Origin: Methylomonas rosea
Lineage (GTDB): Bacteria > Pseudomonadota > Gammaproteobacteria > Methylococcales > Methylomonadaceae
Length of the DNA stretch: 64,000 nucleotides
Direction: 5' to 3'
NCBI RefSeq assembly: GCF_024505055.1
Contig: NZ_JANIBL010000019.1
Span: 1 to 64,000 of the forward strand
In this document: piece after piece, positions 7,527-17,130 of the stretch
Position numbering within the stretch: the stretch's first letter is position 1
Layout of the letters: every line of letters begins with the position of its first letter
Translations under genes and position numbers: made by a program
The notes under the pieces: model-generated
The model's input: the letters and a program-made list of their open reading frames with translations, nothing else
Databases searched by the model: none
Told to the model about the DNA's origin: nothing

Positions 7527-8378
7527 TTAGGTGGCCCAAATCCTCGGCGCACAAACCTCCTTCCCAACAATATCCCCCCGCACCAATCCCCAAACCCGTT
7601 CAAAAAACCCCTTCAACAAATCCGCCCGACTATCCAACCCCCGACAAATCAACAAACCCTCAATCAAAGTCACCCCACGATTGGCCTCATCCCCAATCAG
7701 CTCCTGCACAGCCGCCAAATGCAACGACGACGCAGGATAAACAAACAGCGTCCCGCAAGCCGAATGCCCAAACAAACCCCAGCGGGCTTGAAACGCTTCG
7801 GCATCCAGGCGCAAGCGTTCCATGTAGACCAAACGCCCGATGCGACTGATGCGCCAGTTCAAGGTAGCGGCGCCGCTGTCGAAGCCTTCGCCGGCAGCCG
7901 GGCGGCCCAGGGCCAATATTTCCCAGCCGATAAAGCGGCCGTGTTCGGCCAAATCGATATTCATGGAAGAATTCAATTGGGCGCCTTCGTAAACAATGGT
8001 TTCCTGCGGCAGCCATTCCAGGCTGGCGTTTTCAGCAACCTTGAGATTGACGGTTTGCTGAGCTTCGCCGCCGCCGCTGCGATAAAACTTGCCGGCAGCT
8101 GGGGTGGTGATAAGCGCTTGAGCATCGTTTTCGACCGTTGCTACGATGGTCAAATGATCGCCGGCCACCACGCCGCCGGGCGGGTGTAGCAGGTAGACGT
8201 GGCAGACTTCGCCTTCCGGGTAAAACGGTCGCTGCACGGTCAGCGGGCCGCGATGTTCGCGTCTGACCAAGACGGTTTTGTCGCCGCGTTGGGTAAAGCC
8301 CAGATTCAATTCGGCTTCCCATGTCGATGAATCGGTTATGGAATCAGGATTGGAAGACGCAGCGAAGTCAGGGCGCAT
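7527..8378 (-). CDS. ureD: Urease accessory protein UreD
   Basis: A 283-residue urease maturation factor that, with UreF and UreG, delivers nickel and activates the apo-urease. Family features: LNLGFTQRGDKTVLVRREHR, GPLTVQRPFYPEG, LHPPGGVVAGDHL and TTPAAGKFYRS, then a WLPQETIVYEGA strand. It is downstream of the urea transport genes on the same strand. Its usual neighbours ureA-B-C lie about 3.2 kb further on, and ureF and ureG are not in the window. It probably belongs to the urt transcript, with the island inserted between it and ureA. Confidence 0.93.
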   Translation of the reverse strand: MRPDFAASSNPDSITDSSTWEAELNLGFTQRGDKTVLVRREHRGPLTVQRPFYPEGEVCHVYLLHPPGGVVAGDHLTIVATVENDAQALITTPAAGKFYRSGGGEAQQTVNLKVAENASLEWLPQETIVYEGAQLNSSMNIDLAEHGRFIGWEILALGRPAAGEGFDSGAATLNWRISRIGRLVYMERLRLDAEAFQARWGLFGHSACGTLFVYPASSLHLAAVQELIGDEANRGVTLIEGLLICRGLDSRADLLKGFFERVWGLVRGDIVGKEVCAPRIWAT

Positions 8379-8396
8379 GGCGGGTAAGGTGTCGGT

Positions 8397-8702
8397 TTAC
8401 AAATTATCGGCCTTCGGCGCGATGGCTGGTTTTTCCATAATGGCCGGATAACCAGGTTTGGTAGCAATCCGGTGCCGGGTTATGTGCAATATAACCGGGC
8501 CAAGCACCAATACCAAAATCAATGCGCCAATCAGCAAGGCTGGAAGGTAAGGGATTTCCAATATTGGATGGAGTAGGGCATAGGTCAATTGCAGAAGGTT
8601 ACCGCCAGCCATCATCGCTTCATGGCTGTCGTGTGCCTCGCTTCGCATCGACCAAACCAATAACAACGCACCGGTCGCCAGCAAATATTGTTCGGATTTC
8701 AT
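8397..8702 (-). CDS. Small membrane protein between urtE and ureD
   Basis: I do not recognise this 101-residue protein. It has an N-terminal hydrophobic stretch (YLLATGALLLVWSM) that may be a signal peptide or membrane helix, a short polar part with HDSHEAMM, and a strong second membrane segment, LLIGALILVLVLGPVILHI, followed by a basic tail. GGAG lies seven bases before the ATG. It is co-directional with ureD (18 bp apart) and urtE (about 95 bp). A role in urea or nickel handling is suggested only by position; the His/Met cluster could bind metal. Confidence 0.7.
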   Translation of the reverse strand: MKSEQYLLATGALLLVWSMRSEAHDSHEAMMAGGNLLQLTYALLHPILEIPYLPALLIGALILVLVLGPVILHITRHRIATKPGYPAIMEKPAIAPKADNL

Positions 8703-8795
8703 GTGTTTTCTCCGTCACCCAGATTTAAGTCAGAACGATGGGCTACGCCCGATTGGTAAATTTAGTTGGTCCCTATTTGGCAAAGAAGGGCGGGC

Positions 8796-9568
8796 TCAAA
8801 CGGTTAAATACCGTTTCACCATATCGTCTGCCAATTCGTCCATCGCACCCACCGCCACATGACGGCCACGGTCCATGATGCAGAATTGATTGGCGACCTT
8901 ACGGGCAAACGGCAGTTTTTGTTCGACCAGCAACACCGTCACGCCCAGTTCTTTGTGAATGCGGTCGATGGCTTGATGAATTTCGCCGGTTTCCGGTTTT
9001 GGAGTCGGGGTAGCCACGCCGCGCGATTTATTCAGACGAATGATGACGTCGCCGATTTCGCTGACGATGTTGGGCTGGATGCCTTCGGTGGGCTCGTCCA
9101 GAATCAGCAAGCGCGGATTCAATACCAGGGCGCGACCAATCGCCAATTGCTGTTGCTGGCCGCCGGACAGGTCGCCGCCGCGGCGTTTCAGCATTTGTTT
9201 CAATACCGGAAAGATCTCGAAAATGCTGTCCGGGACTTTTTTGATGCCGTGTTTGTTGGCGGCACGCAGGCCGGTTTTCAGGTTTTCTTCCACGGTCAAC
9301 AGCGGAAAAATTTCCCGGCCTTGCGGCACGTAACCGATGCCCAGTTCGGCGCGGGATTCGGCCTTGGATTTGGCCAGCTCCACGCCGTCGAATTGAATGC
9401 TGCCATCGGCCACCGGCAGCAAGCCCATGATGGCTTTCAGAAGCGTGGTTTTGCCGACGCCATTGCGGCCCATCAGGCAGACGCAGGACCCGGCGGGTAC
9501 GCTCAAATCCAGGTCCCACAAGGTGTGGCTGGCGCCGTAGTATTGTTGCAATGCGCTGATATTTAACA

Positions 9569-9572
<4 letters not shown>
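8796..9572 (-). CDS. urtE: Urea ABC transporter ATP-binding protein UrtE
   Basis: The second ATPase of the high-affinity urea importer UrtABCDE. Visible motifs: Walker A GRNGVGKTT, Q-loop VPQGREIFP, signature LSGGQQQQLAIGRAL and Walker B LLILDEPTEGIQPN. The start is the ATGATG overlapping the urtD stop; the longer frame from 9848 is a shadow of urtD. The product has about 258 residues, longer than the roughly 230 I expect. The excess is a Pro/Thr-rich stretch (SRGVATPTPKPETGEIHQAI) between the D-loop region and the H-loop segment GVTVLLVEQK. This may be lineage-specific. Confidence 0.93.
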
Positions 9573-10374
<802 letters not shown>

Positions 10375-10378
<4 letters not shown>

Positions 10379-11493
10379 GCCGGTTGTCCTCCGGTAGCGT
10401 TAAGAGTGGGTTTGGGTTTACTGCGACGGCGCAGCAGGCCGACGATGCCGTCGGGCATTAACAACGTGACCAGGATGAAGGCGCCGCCCAGGCAAAACAG
10501 CCAGGCATCGGGCATCAGGCCGGTCAACACGGTTTTGGCGTAATTGACCAGCACCGCGCCGATGATCGCGCCGTACAAAGTACCGCGCCCGCCGACCGCG
10601 ACCCAGATGACGATCTCCAAGGAGTTGAGCGGCGAGAACTCGCTGGGGTTGATGATGCCGACCTGTGGCACGTAAAGAGCGCCGGCCAAGCCGGCCAGCA
10701 TGGCAGCAAACACGAACACCCACAGTTTGAACAATTCCACCCGGTAGCCGAGAAAACGTACCCGCGATTCCTGATCGCGAACCGCCGTGACTACCCGGCC
10801 TAATTTGCTGTTTACAATCCAGCGGCACAGCAGCAAGGCGCCGATCAGGCTCAGGCCGGTCATCAATAGCAATATGGAGCGTACCGCTTCGGACTGGATA
10901 TTGAAGCCGAGGATGTCTTTGAAATCGGTGAGGCCGTTATTGCCGCCGAAGCCCATTTCGTTGCGGAAGAAAGCCAGTAGTAAGGCGTAAGTCAGCGCCT
11001 GGGTGATGATGGATAAGTAAACGCCTGTCACCCTTGAGCGAAACGCCAGCCAGCCGAATACGAAGGCCAGCAAACCGGGTGCGAGGAAAACCATTAGCAT
11101 CGCGAAACCGAAGTTCTCGAAACCGTTCCAGTACCAGGGTAGTTCGGTCCAGTTCAGGAATACCATGAAGTCGGGTAATTCGGCGTTCCCGTAGACGCCG
11201 CGCGTGCCGATCTGCCGCATCAAATACATGCCCATTGCGTAGCCGCCCAGCGCGAAGAAGGCGCCTTGGCCCAGGACCAAAATCCCGGCGTAGCCCCAGA
11301 CCATGTCCAGCGACAGGCCGAGCAGGGCGAAGGTTAGGTATTTGCCGATTAGGGATACCGAATAGGCCGAGAAGTGCAGGGCAGAGTCTTCGGGGAAGAT
11401 TAGGTTGCAGAGGGGGATTAATAAGGTGACGCTTGCCAGGGCGATTAGCACTGAAGCGTAGGTTTTGTCTTGGGTCAGATTTTGTAGGTTCAT
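10375..11493 (-). CDS. urtC: Urea ABC transporter permease UrtC
   Basis: A 372-residue inner-membrane permease of the LivM/UrtC family with about nine to ten hydrophobic helices. Recognisable blocks are ALLGLSLDMVWGYAGILVLG, GQGAFFALGGYAMGMYLM, the EIVIWVAVGGRGTLYGAIIG segment that contacts the ATPase and a C-terminal basic tail RRRSKPKP. It forms the urea channel with UrtB. In most genomes urtB and urtC are adjacent. Here about 1 kb of repeats, REP palindromes and one tiny ORF separates them, so the operon is physically interrupted though still co-directional. Confidence 0.96.
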
Positions 11494-11510
11494 TTGACTG
11501 CCTGGTTTGG

Positions 11511-11652
11511 TGTCGCTATCGCGACGGTTTTTTGTATGTCGGTTTCACGAAACACATCCATGTGTTTCGCCCTAAGGGTGCTACGCATGCAAATCGGCTA
11601 TCCTGCCGATTTGTCCATTCAAAAACTCCGGTGCTCGGCGCGGCATACGGGG
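11511..11652 (-). repeat. Large dispersed element, copy E (internally deleted) with nested element
   Basis: Keeps the terminal hairpin GTCGC-tatc-GCGAC (11512-11525) and the opposite end (ctccggtgctcggcgcggca), but most internal stems are missing. The middle is filled by the small nested element in reverse orientation (about 11547-11615). It looks like a deletion derivative that preserves both ends. Confidence 0.75.
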
Positions 11653-11678
11653 TTAAAACCATCAGCCGCCCGAATTTG

Positions 11679-11748
11679 CGTAGGGTGGGCAATTTTGCCC
11701 ACCATTGGCTGTTGTTCCGCGTGAGCACTTAATCGTGCCCACCCTACG
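11679..11748. repeat. REP pair (BIME-like), CGTAGGGTGGG type
   Basis: Starts CGTAGGGTGGGCAATTTTGC with stem GGGTGGGCA/TGCCCACC and ends AATCGTGCCCACCCTACG, so two REPs of one family lie head to head. The same family flanks the second RAYT at 19149-19178 and 19912-19941. Confidence 0.75.
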
Positions 11749-12020
11749 ACTAAATCCTGCGATGACCAGATAGATAAAACGTAAAAAAGTCAAGGGGGGA
11801 AACATTTCCAGCCTGTTTTGTATTAGTCGCAGCCATCATAATTTTTACAAATTCAATGCGAAGTCTTTCGCATACGCTGTCGTGACAATTAAATGCATTC
11901 TGTGTAGCAATAATTAAACCGCTTTAATCCCTTACGAAAGGGTAACGATATAAATTGCTCGTTAACGCCTAGCTTCACAAACTGGCAACACATTCTTTGG
12001 AAAATTATAGGAATTTGATC

Positions 12021-12119
12021 ATGTCAAAAAGCTTCATACTTAAACTGTTAATAGTTGCTCCACCCGTTATTCATGCAATTGCAGAATTGTTGAAGGCCAT
12101 TCATACATTGATGAGTTAA
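12021..12119 (+). CDS. Possible 32-residue hydrophobic peptide
   Basis: A short ORF with ATAGGAATTTGATC before its ATG, which is a plausible ribosome binding site. The product starts MSKSFILKLLIVAPPVIHAI and continues AELLKAIHTLMS: one membrane-spanning helix with a Pro-Pro kink. Short single-helix peptides with this look include type I toxins of the Fst/Ldr class, but I see no proven antisense RNA. It lies on the plus strand in AT-rich DNA between the urtB and urtC halves of the urea operon. From 11749 to 12020 I see no other gene. Coding status is uncertain. Confidence 0.4.
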   Translation: MSKSFILKLLIVAPPVIHAIAELLKAIHTLMS

Positions 12120-12198
12120 ACAAAATGACAGCCCTCATTCTCAGTAAAAGTAAAAACCTGCTATTCCCGTCAGCCGATAACGGTGGAGTGTTTTTGTT

Positions 12199-12449
12199 CC
12201 CCTCTGCCGCGCCGAGCACCGCAGGGTTTGAACGGAACAGCCCGTTAGGGGCGTCGCATGGATGCGGCGCGTTGCATGCAGGGGCTGGGAAGCCCCTTCA
12301 GGCAACCCCGTTCAAACCCGAGGAGCGCAGGAAGCAAGCGGCAGTGGGGTGGCCTTTTCTTTGGATACTTTCTTTTGGCCAAGCAAAAGAAAGTATCGCG
12401 GTCGCCGGTCCGCGAACCGGCATTTAAATCATCTGTCGCGATAGCGACA
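12199..12449 (+). repeat. Large multi-hairpin dispersed element, copy F
   Basis: Plus-oriented full copy. Enclosing stem GGGTTTGAACGG (12224-12235) with CCGTTCAAACCC (12308-12319), a perfect 12 bp. Other stems are GGGGCTgggaAGCCCC in place of GGGCCAgggaTGGCCC, the 14-bp GATACTTTCTTTTG type and the end hairpin GTCGC-gata-GCGAC. It is in the gap between urtC and urtB. Confidence 0.85.
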
Positions 12450-12490
12450 CAAAACAAAAACCAGCCCAAGTCGCCGCAGCGCGGCAGGTC

Positions 12491-12517
12491 TGGATTCCCA
12501 CGCAGCGCATGGGAACC
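12491..12517. repeat. REP-like palindrome (TTCCCACGC type)
   Basis: GGATTCCCACGCAGCGCATG followed by GGAACC forms a near-perfect hairpin (one mismatch in TTCCCACGC/GCATGGGAA). It lies just beyond the urtB stop codon and could protect or terminate the urtB transcript. Confidence 0.5.
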
Positions 12518-12548
12518 AGCAAACCCGGTCGGTGCAGCGACACAACAA

Positions 12549-14213
12549 TTAAGATTCCGCCGCCCGCCCTTTCTGCGGAAACAACCCCCTCGGCTTCTTC
12601 TGAATAAACAAAATAATAAACACCAAGACCAAGATCTTCGCCAACACCGCCCCGGCATAAGGCTCCAACACCTTATTCGCAATACCCAAGGAAAACCCGG
12701 CCACCAAGGTGCCGAACAAATTTCCGACCCCGCCAAACACCACCACCATGAAGGAATCGACGATGTAGGCCTGGCCCAGATTCGGCCCGACGTTGGTGAT
12801 CTGGCTCAAGGCTACCCCGGCCACCCCGGCGATACCGGAGCCCAAACCAAACGTCATCGCATCGACCCGTGCAGTGGGTATGCCCATTGCTCTGGCCATG
12901 CCGCGATTTTGCGCGACGGCGCGGACTTCCAAGCCTAATTTTGTGCGCTTCAAAATTTGCAGTAAGGCGGTAAACACCAGCAGGCAGAAGATCAGGATGT
13001 AGAAGCGGTTCCAGGTCAGCGACAAAAAGTCGTTGATCTGCCAGGAGCCGCTCATCCACTCGGGTGTGGAGACGCTGCGGTTCAGCGGCGAGAAGATCGA
13101 GCGCACGGCTTGTTGCAGAAACAGACTGACGCCGAAAGTCGCCAGTAAAGTTTCCAGCGGCCTGCCGTATAAGAAGCGGATGATGCCGCGTTCGATGGCT
13201 ATGCCTACCAAGGCAGCAACCAGAAATGCCATAGGGATCGACAGGATCAACGCTGTGCCCAAATAATTCGGCATGATTTGCTGCATCACATAAGTCGTGT
13301 AGGCACCCAGCATCATCAGTTCGCCGTGCGCCATGTTGATCACGCCCATTACCCCAAAGGTGATTGCCAAACCAATCGCAGACAACACCAGCACCGCGCC
13401 CAGACTCAAACCAAAGAACACGGTTTCGGCGGCGGCGTAGGCTTGCATGCGTTCGCGGATTTTGATCAAGGCGGCTTCGGCCAGATTGCGCACATCGCTG
13501 TCGGCTTCGACAAAATTACCGTCGGCATCTTTCTCGATAACCGCTTGCAGTTTGTTGACCACGTCTTGGCTGTCCAGGTCTTTTAAGGCGGCGATAGCGG
13601 CGATGCGTTGGTCTTTTTCCGGGCTGTTAATGTCTTGCAATAACAGCATTTTGCTGATTGCGGTTTTGATGTCGGCATCGGTTTCGTTGGCCAGATGATC
13701 GCGCAATAAAATCACCGCTTTGTCGTCTATTTCATTGGCCAATGCTTGTACCGCGATCAGGCGCAACACAGGGTCGGCGTCGTTCAATTGCAGTAGCGCG
13801 ATGGTTTTGCGCAGCACGCCGCGCAGTTTGTTGTTTAAATTGATTTTGCCTACAGCGCCGCGCTCGACTTCCGCGATGGCCGCGCCGCTGAGCGGATCGC
13901 TGAGTTGGTAGCCGGCCGCGCTTTCCTTAGCCAGAACCAATTTGCCTTCGGCTTTGAAGTCGAACAGTTTGCCGTCCTGTAGGGCTTGCAATAATTTCAG
14001 GTTATTGCTGTCGCTGCCCAGGGTTTCGATGGCTTGTTCCCGCTCCTGCATGCTGCCTTGTCTGAGTTGCTGCAAAGCAGTGCCGGCGTCTTGGGCCAGG
14101 ACAAGTTGTGCGACGAGGAAGAACATCGCCAGCAAGCAAGCGATAAATTTGAGAAGCCGTTTAAAAACGCCGCCGACTGTTAATCCGGCCTGAGTAGAAG
14201 CTGTAGTCATCAT
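12549..14213 (-). CDS. urtB: Urea ABC transporter permease UrtB
   Basis: LivH-type permease of the urea importer. The N-terminal half (after signal helix AMFFLVAQLVLAQ) is the soluble alpha-helical domain usual for UrtB, with repeats such as LRLIAVQALANEIDDKAVIL. The C-terminal half has multiple membrane helices, with VINMAHGELMMLGAYTTYVM and GLGSGIAGVAGVALSQITNV as hallmarks. I use the tandem ATGs at 14213, giving 554 residues. A longer start at 14300 has a better ribosome binding site (AGAGGACAG) but adds an odd Arg-rich extension and crosses an inverted repeat, so the start is not settled. It is co-directional with urtA. Confidence 0.93.
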   Translation of the reverse strand: MMTTASTQAGLTVGGVFKRLLKFIACLLAMFFLVAQLVLAQDAGTALQQLRQGSMQEREQAIETLGSDSNNLKLLQALQDGKLFDFKAEGKLVLAKESAAGYQLSDPLSGAAIAEVERGAVGKINLNNKLRGVLRKTIALLQLNDADPVLRLIAVQALANEIDDKAVILLRDHLANETDADIKTAISKMLLLQDINSPEKDQRIAAIAALKDLDSQDVVNKLQAVIEKDADGNFVEADSDVRNLAEAALIKIRERMQAYAAAETVFFGLSLGAVLVLSAIGLAITFGVMGVINMAHGELMMLGAYTTYVMQQIMPNYLGTALILSIPMAFLVAALVGIAIERGIIRFLYGRPLETLLATFGVSLFLQQAVRSIFSPLNRSVSTPEWMSGSWQINDFLSLTWNRFYILIFCLLVFTALLQILKRTKLGLEVRAVAQNRGMARAMGIPTARVDAMTFGLGSGIAGVAGVALSQITNVGPNLGQAYIVDSFMVVVFGGVGNLFGTLVAGFSLGIANKVLEPYAGAVLAKILVLVFIILFIQKKPRGLFPQKGRAAES

Positions 14214-14277
14214 GCTCAAGAAGCTGTCCTTGGGGGAACGGTAAGCCGGGTGTGAGCCGGGCGGCGTTTTTAAACGG
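14157..14277. repeat. Perfect 18-bp inverted repeat around the urtB start
   Basis: CCGTTTAAAAACGCCGCC at 14157-14174 is the exact reverse complement of GGCGGCGTTTTTAAACGG at 14260-14277. The 85-bp loop contains the candidate urtB start codons at 14213 and 14210. In the urtB mRNA the arms could pair and control access to the start, or the structure may be the scar of a small inverted duplication. Confidence 0.7.
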
Positions 14278-14367
14278 GTTCTGAAACGGGGTGTGTGCAT
14301 CGTCTGTCCTCTTTTGGGGGCGAGGCCCGCGGCATCCTGCCGTGAACCTCGCGGGTAACATCCGCTG

Positions 14368-15666
14368 TTAATAGTTCTGTCCTGAACACTTTTTGGTTTT
14401 GGTGTTGTAGTTGCCGCAGCTGATCGGTGCGGTCCAGTCGGCGATGATCGGTTTGCTGTCCGGCAGGAAGTCGGACCAAGCATCGCCGTCGACCAGTTTG
14501 TTGGTTTGCCAGACGGTGACGAACTGGCCGTCGTCTTGGATTTCGCCAATCAACACCGGTTTGCTGATGTGATGGTTAGGCAGCATTTTCGACATACCGC
14601 CGGTCAGATTGGGGTATTCAACGCCGATCAAAGCTTTTTGTACCGCGTCTGAATCCGTGGTGCCGGCTTTTTCGACCGCTTTCACCCACATATTAAAGCC
14701 GATGTAATGGGCTTCCATCGGGTCGTTGGTGACGCGTTTCGGGTTCTTGATGTAGTCTTTCCATTGTTGGATGAAGGCCGCGTTTTTAGTGGTATCCACG
14801 CTCATGAAGTAGTTCCAGGCCGCCAAGTGACCGACCAGCGGTTTGGTGTCCATACCGGATAATTCTTCCTCACCCACCGAGAAGGCGATAACCGGGATTT
14901 TTTCCGCGGAGATGCCTTGGTTACCCAACTCTTTATAGAACGGGATGTTGGCGTCGCCGTTGATGGTGGAAACCACCGCAGTTTTCTTGCCGGTAGAGCC
15001 GAATTTTTTAATGTCGGCGACGATACTTTGCCAGTCGGAATGGCCGAATGGCGTGTAGTTGATCATGATGTCCGCCGGTTTAACGCCTTTGGATTTCAAA
15101 TACGCTTCCAGGATTTTGTTGGTGGTGCGCGGATAAACGTAGTCGGTACCGGCCAACACCCAACGTTGCACTTTCAGGTCGTTCATCAAGTAATCGACCG
15201 CCGGAATCGCTTGCTGGTTAGGCGCGGCGCCGGTGTAGAACACGTTTTTAGACGATTCTTCGCCTTCGTATTGCACCGGGTAGAACAGGATGCTGTTTAA
15301 CTCTTCGATGACCGGTAATACCGATTTTCTGGAAACGGAAGTCCAGCAGCCGAAGATGGAAGCCACTTTGTCTTTGGTGATCAGCTCGCGGGCTTTTTCC
15401 GCGAACAAAGGCCAGTTGGAGGCCGGGTCAACCACCACCGCTTCCAGTTTCTTGCCCAGCAGGCCGCCTTTTTTGTTTTGTTCGTCGATCAGCATCAACA
15501 TAGTGTCTTTTAGCGTGGTTTCGCTGATCGCCATCGTGCCGGACAGCGAATGCAGCACGCCGACTTTGATGGTGTCTTCGGCGCGGGCGGACGATGCGCC
15601 GAGCAGCAGCGACGATAGCGCGGCGCCCAATGCCAGTTTACGTAAGGGATTGCTCAGTAAATTCAT
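14368..15666 (-). CDS. urtA: Urea ABC transporter substrate-binding protein UrtA
   Basis: Periplasmic urea receptor, 432 residues, type I solute-binding fold. A signal peptide ends at SSARA-ED. Family blocks: TIKVGVLHSLSGTMAISETT, VVVDPASNWPLFAEKARELI, FGCWTSVSRKSVLPV, LFYPVQYEGEESS, VLAGTDYVYPRTTN and NYTPFGHSDWQ, all characteristic of UrtA and FmdD-like binders rather than amino-acid binders. GAGGAC before the ATG is a good ribosome binding site. It is the second gene of the urea operon, 27 bp downstream of the porin gene and upstream of urtB. Confidence 0.96.
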   Translation of the reverse strand: MNLLSNPLRKLALGAALSSLLLGASSARAEDTIKVGVLHSLSGTMAISETTLKDTMLMLIDEQNKKGGLLGKKLEAVVVDPASNWPLFAEKARELITKDKVASIFGCWTSVSRKSVLPVIEELNSILFYPVQYEGEESSKNVFYTGAAPNQQAIPAVDYLMNDLKVQRWVLAGTDYVYPRTTNKILEAYLKSKGVKPADIMINYTPFGHSDWQSIVADIKKFGSTGKKTAVVSTINGDANIPFYKELGNQGISAEKIPVIAFSVGEEELSGMDTKPLVGHLAAWNYFMSVDTTKNAAFIQQWKDYIKNPKRVTNDPMEAHYIGFNMWVKAVEKAGTTDSDAVQKALIGVEYPNLTGGMSKMLPNHHISKPVLIGEIQDDGQFVTVWQTNKLVDGDAWSDFLPDSKPIIADWTAPISCGNYNTKTKKCSGQNY

Positions 15667-15692
15667 CGTGATAGTCCTCTGTTATTAGAAAA

Positions 15693-16943
15693 TTAAATTT
15701 GCCACTGGAAGCCGACCATGACCTGGCTGGCGTTTTCGCCGCTGGCGGTGGATTTGTAGTTCAAGCCTTTGGTCAACAGGTCGCCGTATTGGTAGCTGGC
15801 GAAAATTTTGGCGTTGTGGCCGTCGATGATGTAGTTGACGCCGCCTTCGTAAACTTCGCGGTTCGGGCTGTTATCCGGCGACACATTCACGTAACGCAAA
15901 AACGGTTGGAATTGGCCGATGCCGATTTTTTGCGGGAACAGATACATGCCGCTGACGTCGTAGGCGTTGCCTTCGAACATCGAGAATTGGGCCGGCGCGC
16001 CGACAGCACCCTCTGCATCGCGGATGGCTTGGCTATACGGGCCGGTAATGCCGTAGTTTTTGTACTCGCCGTTGAAGGTGACGACGCCACCGCCCGGCAA
16101 CACTTTTTCCATCAACACGTCGGCGGTGGTGCCGCGGAAGCTGCCGGGAGAACCCAGCGCACCGGCGCCGTCTTCCTGATATTGGTTGGCGACGCCGACG
16201 GTCAGAATGTCGCCGCCTTTGCCGTAGTAAGTGCCGGAGGTGTAGTAGCCGGGATTTTTCTCGACGTCCCAGAAATTGTAAGCAAAGCGTTGTGCGTACA
16301 GGATATTGTCATCGACGTTGGCGCCGCCGCGCAGACCGCGGAAGAAACCGGCCGCGTATTGCAAACGACCGTCGAATACCGCACCCCAGAAGGTGGCACC
16401 GTCGTCACGGCCGAAGGAACCGGCCGAGGTGCCGTCGGATTTGATGGTCAGGTTATAGTCGGACGGCTCGAACGGGGTGCCGGCGGAGAAAATGTTGTAC
16501 ACCGCGCTGTAGAACGGACCGTTCATCTCGCGGCGCTCGGCGGGTACCAGCATCCGGCCTACCCACAAATTGGCATAGGGCGTAACCTCGAACTTGCCGA
16601 TAGCGTCCAACACTCGCACTTCGCCGCCGTTGCCGCAGGTTTGGCAGTCGGTGTTGAATTCGACTTTCAGATATTTATGAATCTGGCCGTTGATGTATAA
16701 ACGGATATTGTCCAGATTAAAATCGTTGCTCCATTTGTCGGCGTTGGCGCCGACCGAGCCTTCCTGGGCCCGGAAACTGGTCCGCAAACCGGCGCCGACG
16801 CTGACCCATTTGGTATCATCGATTTTAAACGTCGCGCCAGCCTGCGCTTCGGGCGCCTGTCCCAGGCCGATGGCGCCCAAGGCCACCCCGCTCAGCAAGC
16901 CGATTGCCCGGCCGCTTAGTTTTTGTGGGTTAAAACCAGTCAT
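15693..16943 (-). CDS. Outer-membrane porin, probable urea/amide channel
   Basis: A 416-residue beta-barrel protein with a signal peptide (AIGLLSGVALGAIGLG, cleavage near EAQA) and the amphipathic alternation of an OprO/OprP-like or FmdC-like porin (WVSVGAGLRTSFRAQEG, LDNIRLYINGQIHKYLKVEF). The ATG at 16943 is preferred because AAGGGGA lies six bases upstream; the ATG at 16949 abuts that site. A CQTC pair sits near residue 100. It is 27 bp from urtA and heads the operon, so it probably carries urea or short amides across the outer membrane. Substrate assignment rests on context. Confidence 0.85.
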   Translation of the reverse strand: MTGFNPQKLSGRAIGLLSGVALGAIGLGQAPEAQAGATFKIDDTKWVSVGAGLRTSFRAQEGSVGANADKWSNDFNLDNIRLYINGQIHKYLKVEFNTDCQTCGNGGEVRVLDAIGKFEVTPYANLWVGRMLVPAERREMNGPFYSAVYNIFSAGTPFEPSDYNLTIKSDGTSAGSFGRDDGATFWGAVFDGRLQYAAGFFRGLRGGANVDDNILYAQRFAYNFWDVEKNPGYYTSGTYYGKGGDILTVGVANQYQEDGAGALGSPGSFRGTTADVLMEKVLPGGGVVTFNGEYKNYGITGPYSQAIRDAEGAVGAPAQFSMFEGNAYDVSGMYLFPQKIGIGQFQPFLRYVNVSPDNSPNREVYEGGVNYIIDGHNAKIFASYQYGDLLTKGLNYKSTASGENASQVMVGFQWQI

Positions 16944-17048
16944 TTGCATTCCCCTTTATCTGGATTAAACAAACCATTGCCGGCGGCGATGGCGATTGAA
17001 AACGTCGGGGAGATTGTTGAATTTTGCAGGCATCCGCCACAATCGGGT

Positions 17049-17068
17049 AAATGACTCATCAGTCATTT
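17049..17068. promoter_or_regulatory. Palindromic operator candidate upstream of the porin-urt operon
   Basis: AAATGACT-catc-AGTCATTT is a perfect inverted repeat with 8-bp arms. It lies about 105 bp upstream of the porin start and 62 bp upstream of the divergent gene at 17131, so it could control either. Its size and symmetry fit a dimeric regulator; the regulator is unknown. Confidence 0.5.
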
Positions 17069-17130
17069 GACGTATGGCTGGGAAATTGGGGTTTCCGTAG
17101 AGTGATCAGCAAGTTAAAGAGGATATTGCT

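Noticed and set aside
7347..8189. 280-residue plus-strand ORF opposite ureD
   Set aside because: Complete overlap with a clear ureD gene, low-complexity translation and no family match.
15699..16700. 333-residue plus-strand ORF opposite the porin gene
   Set aside because: Antisense shadow; the minus-strand porin has signal peptide, ribosome binding site and operon context.
17025..17040. Possible sigma-54 promoter for the porin-urt operon (minus strand TGGCGGATGCCTGCA)
   Set aside because: The distance from GG to GC is one base too short for the conserved -24/-12 spacing.
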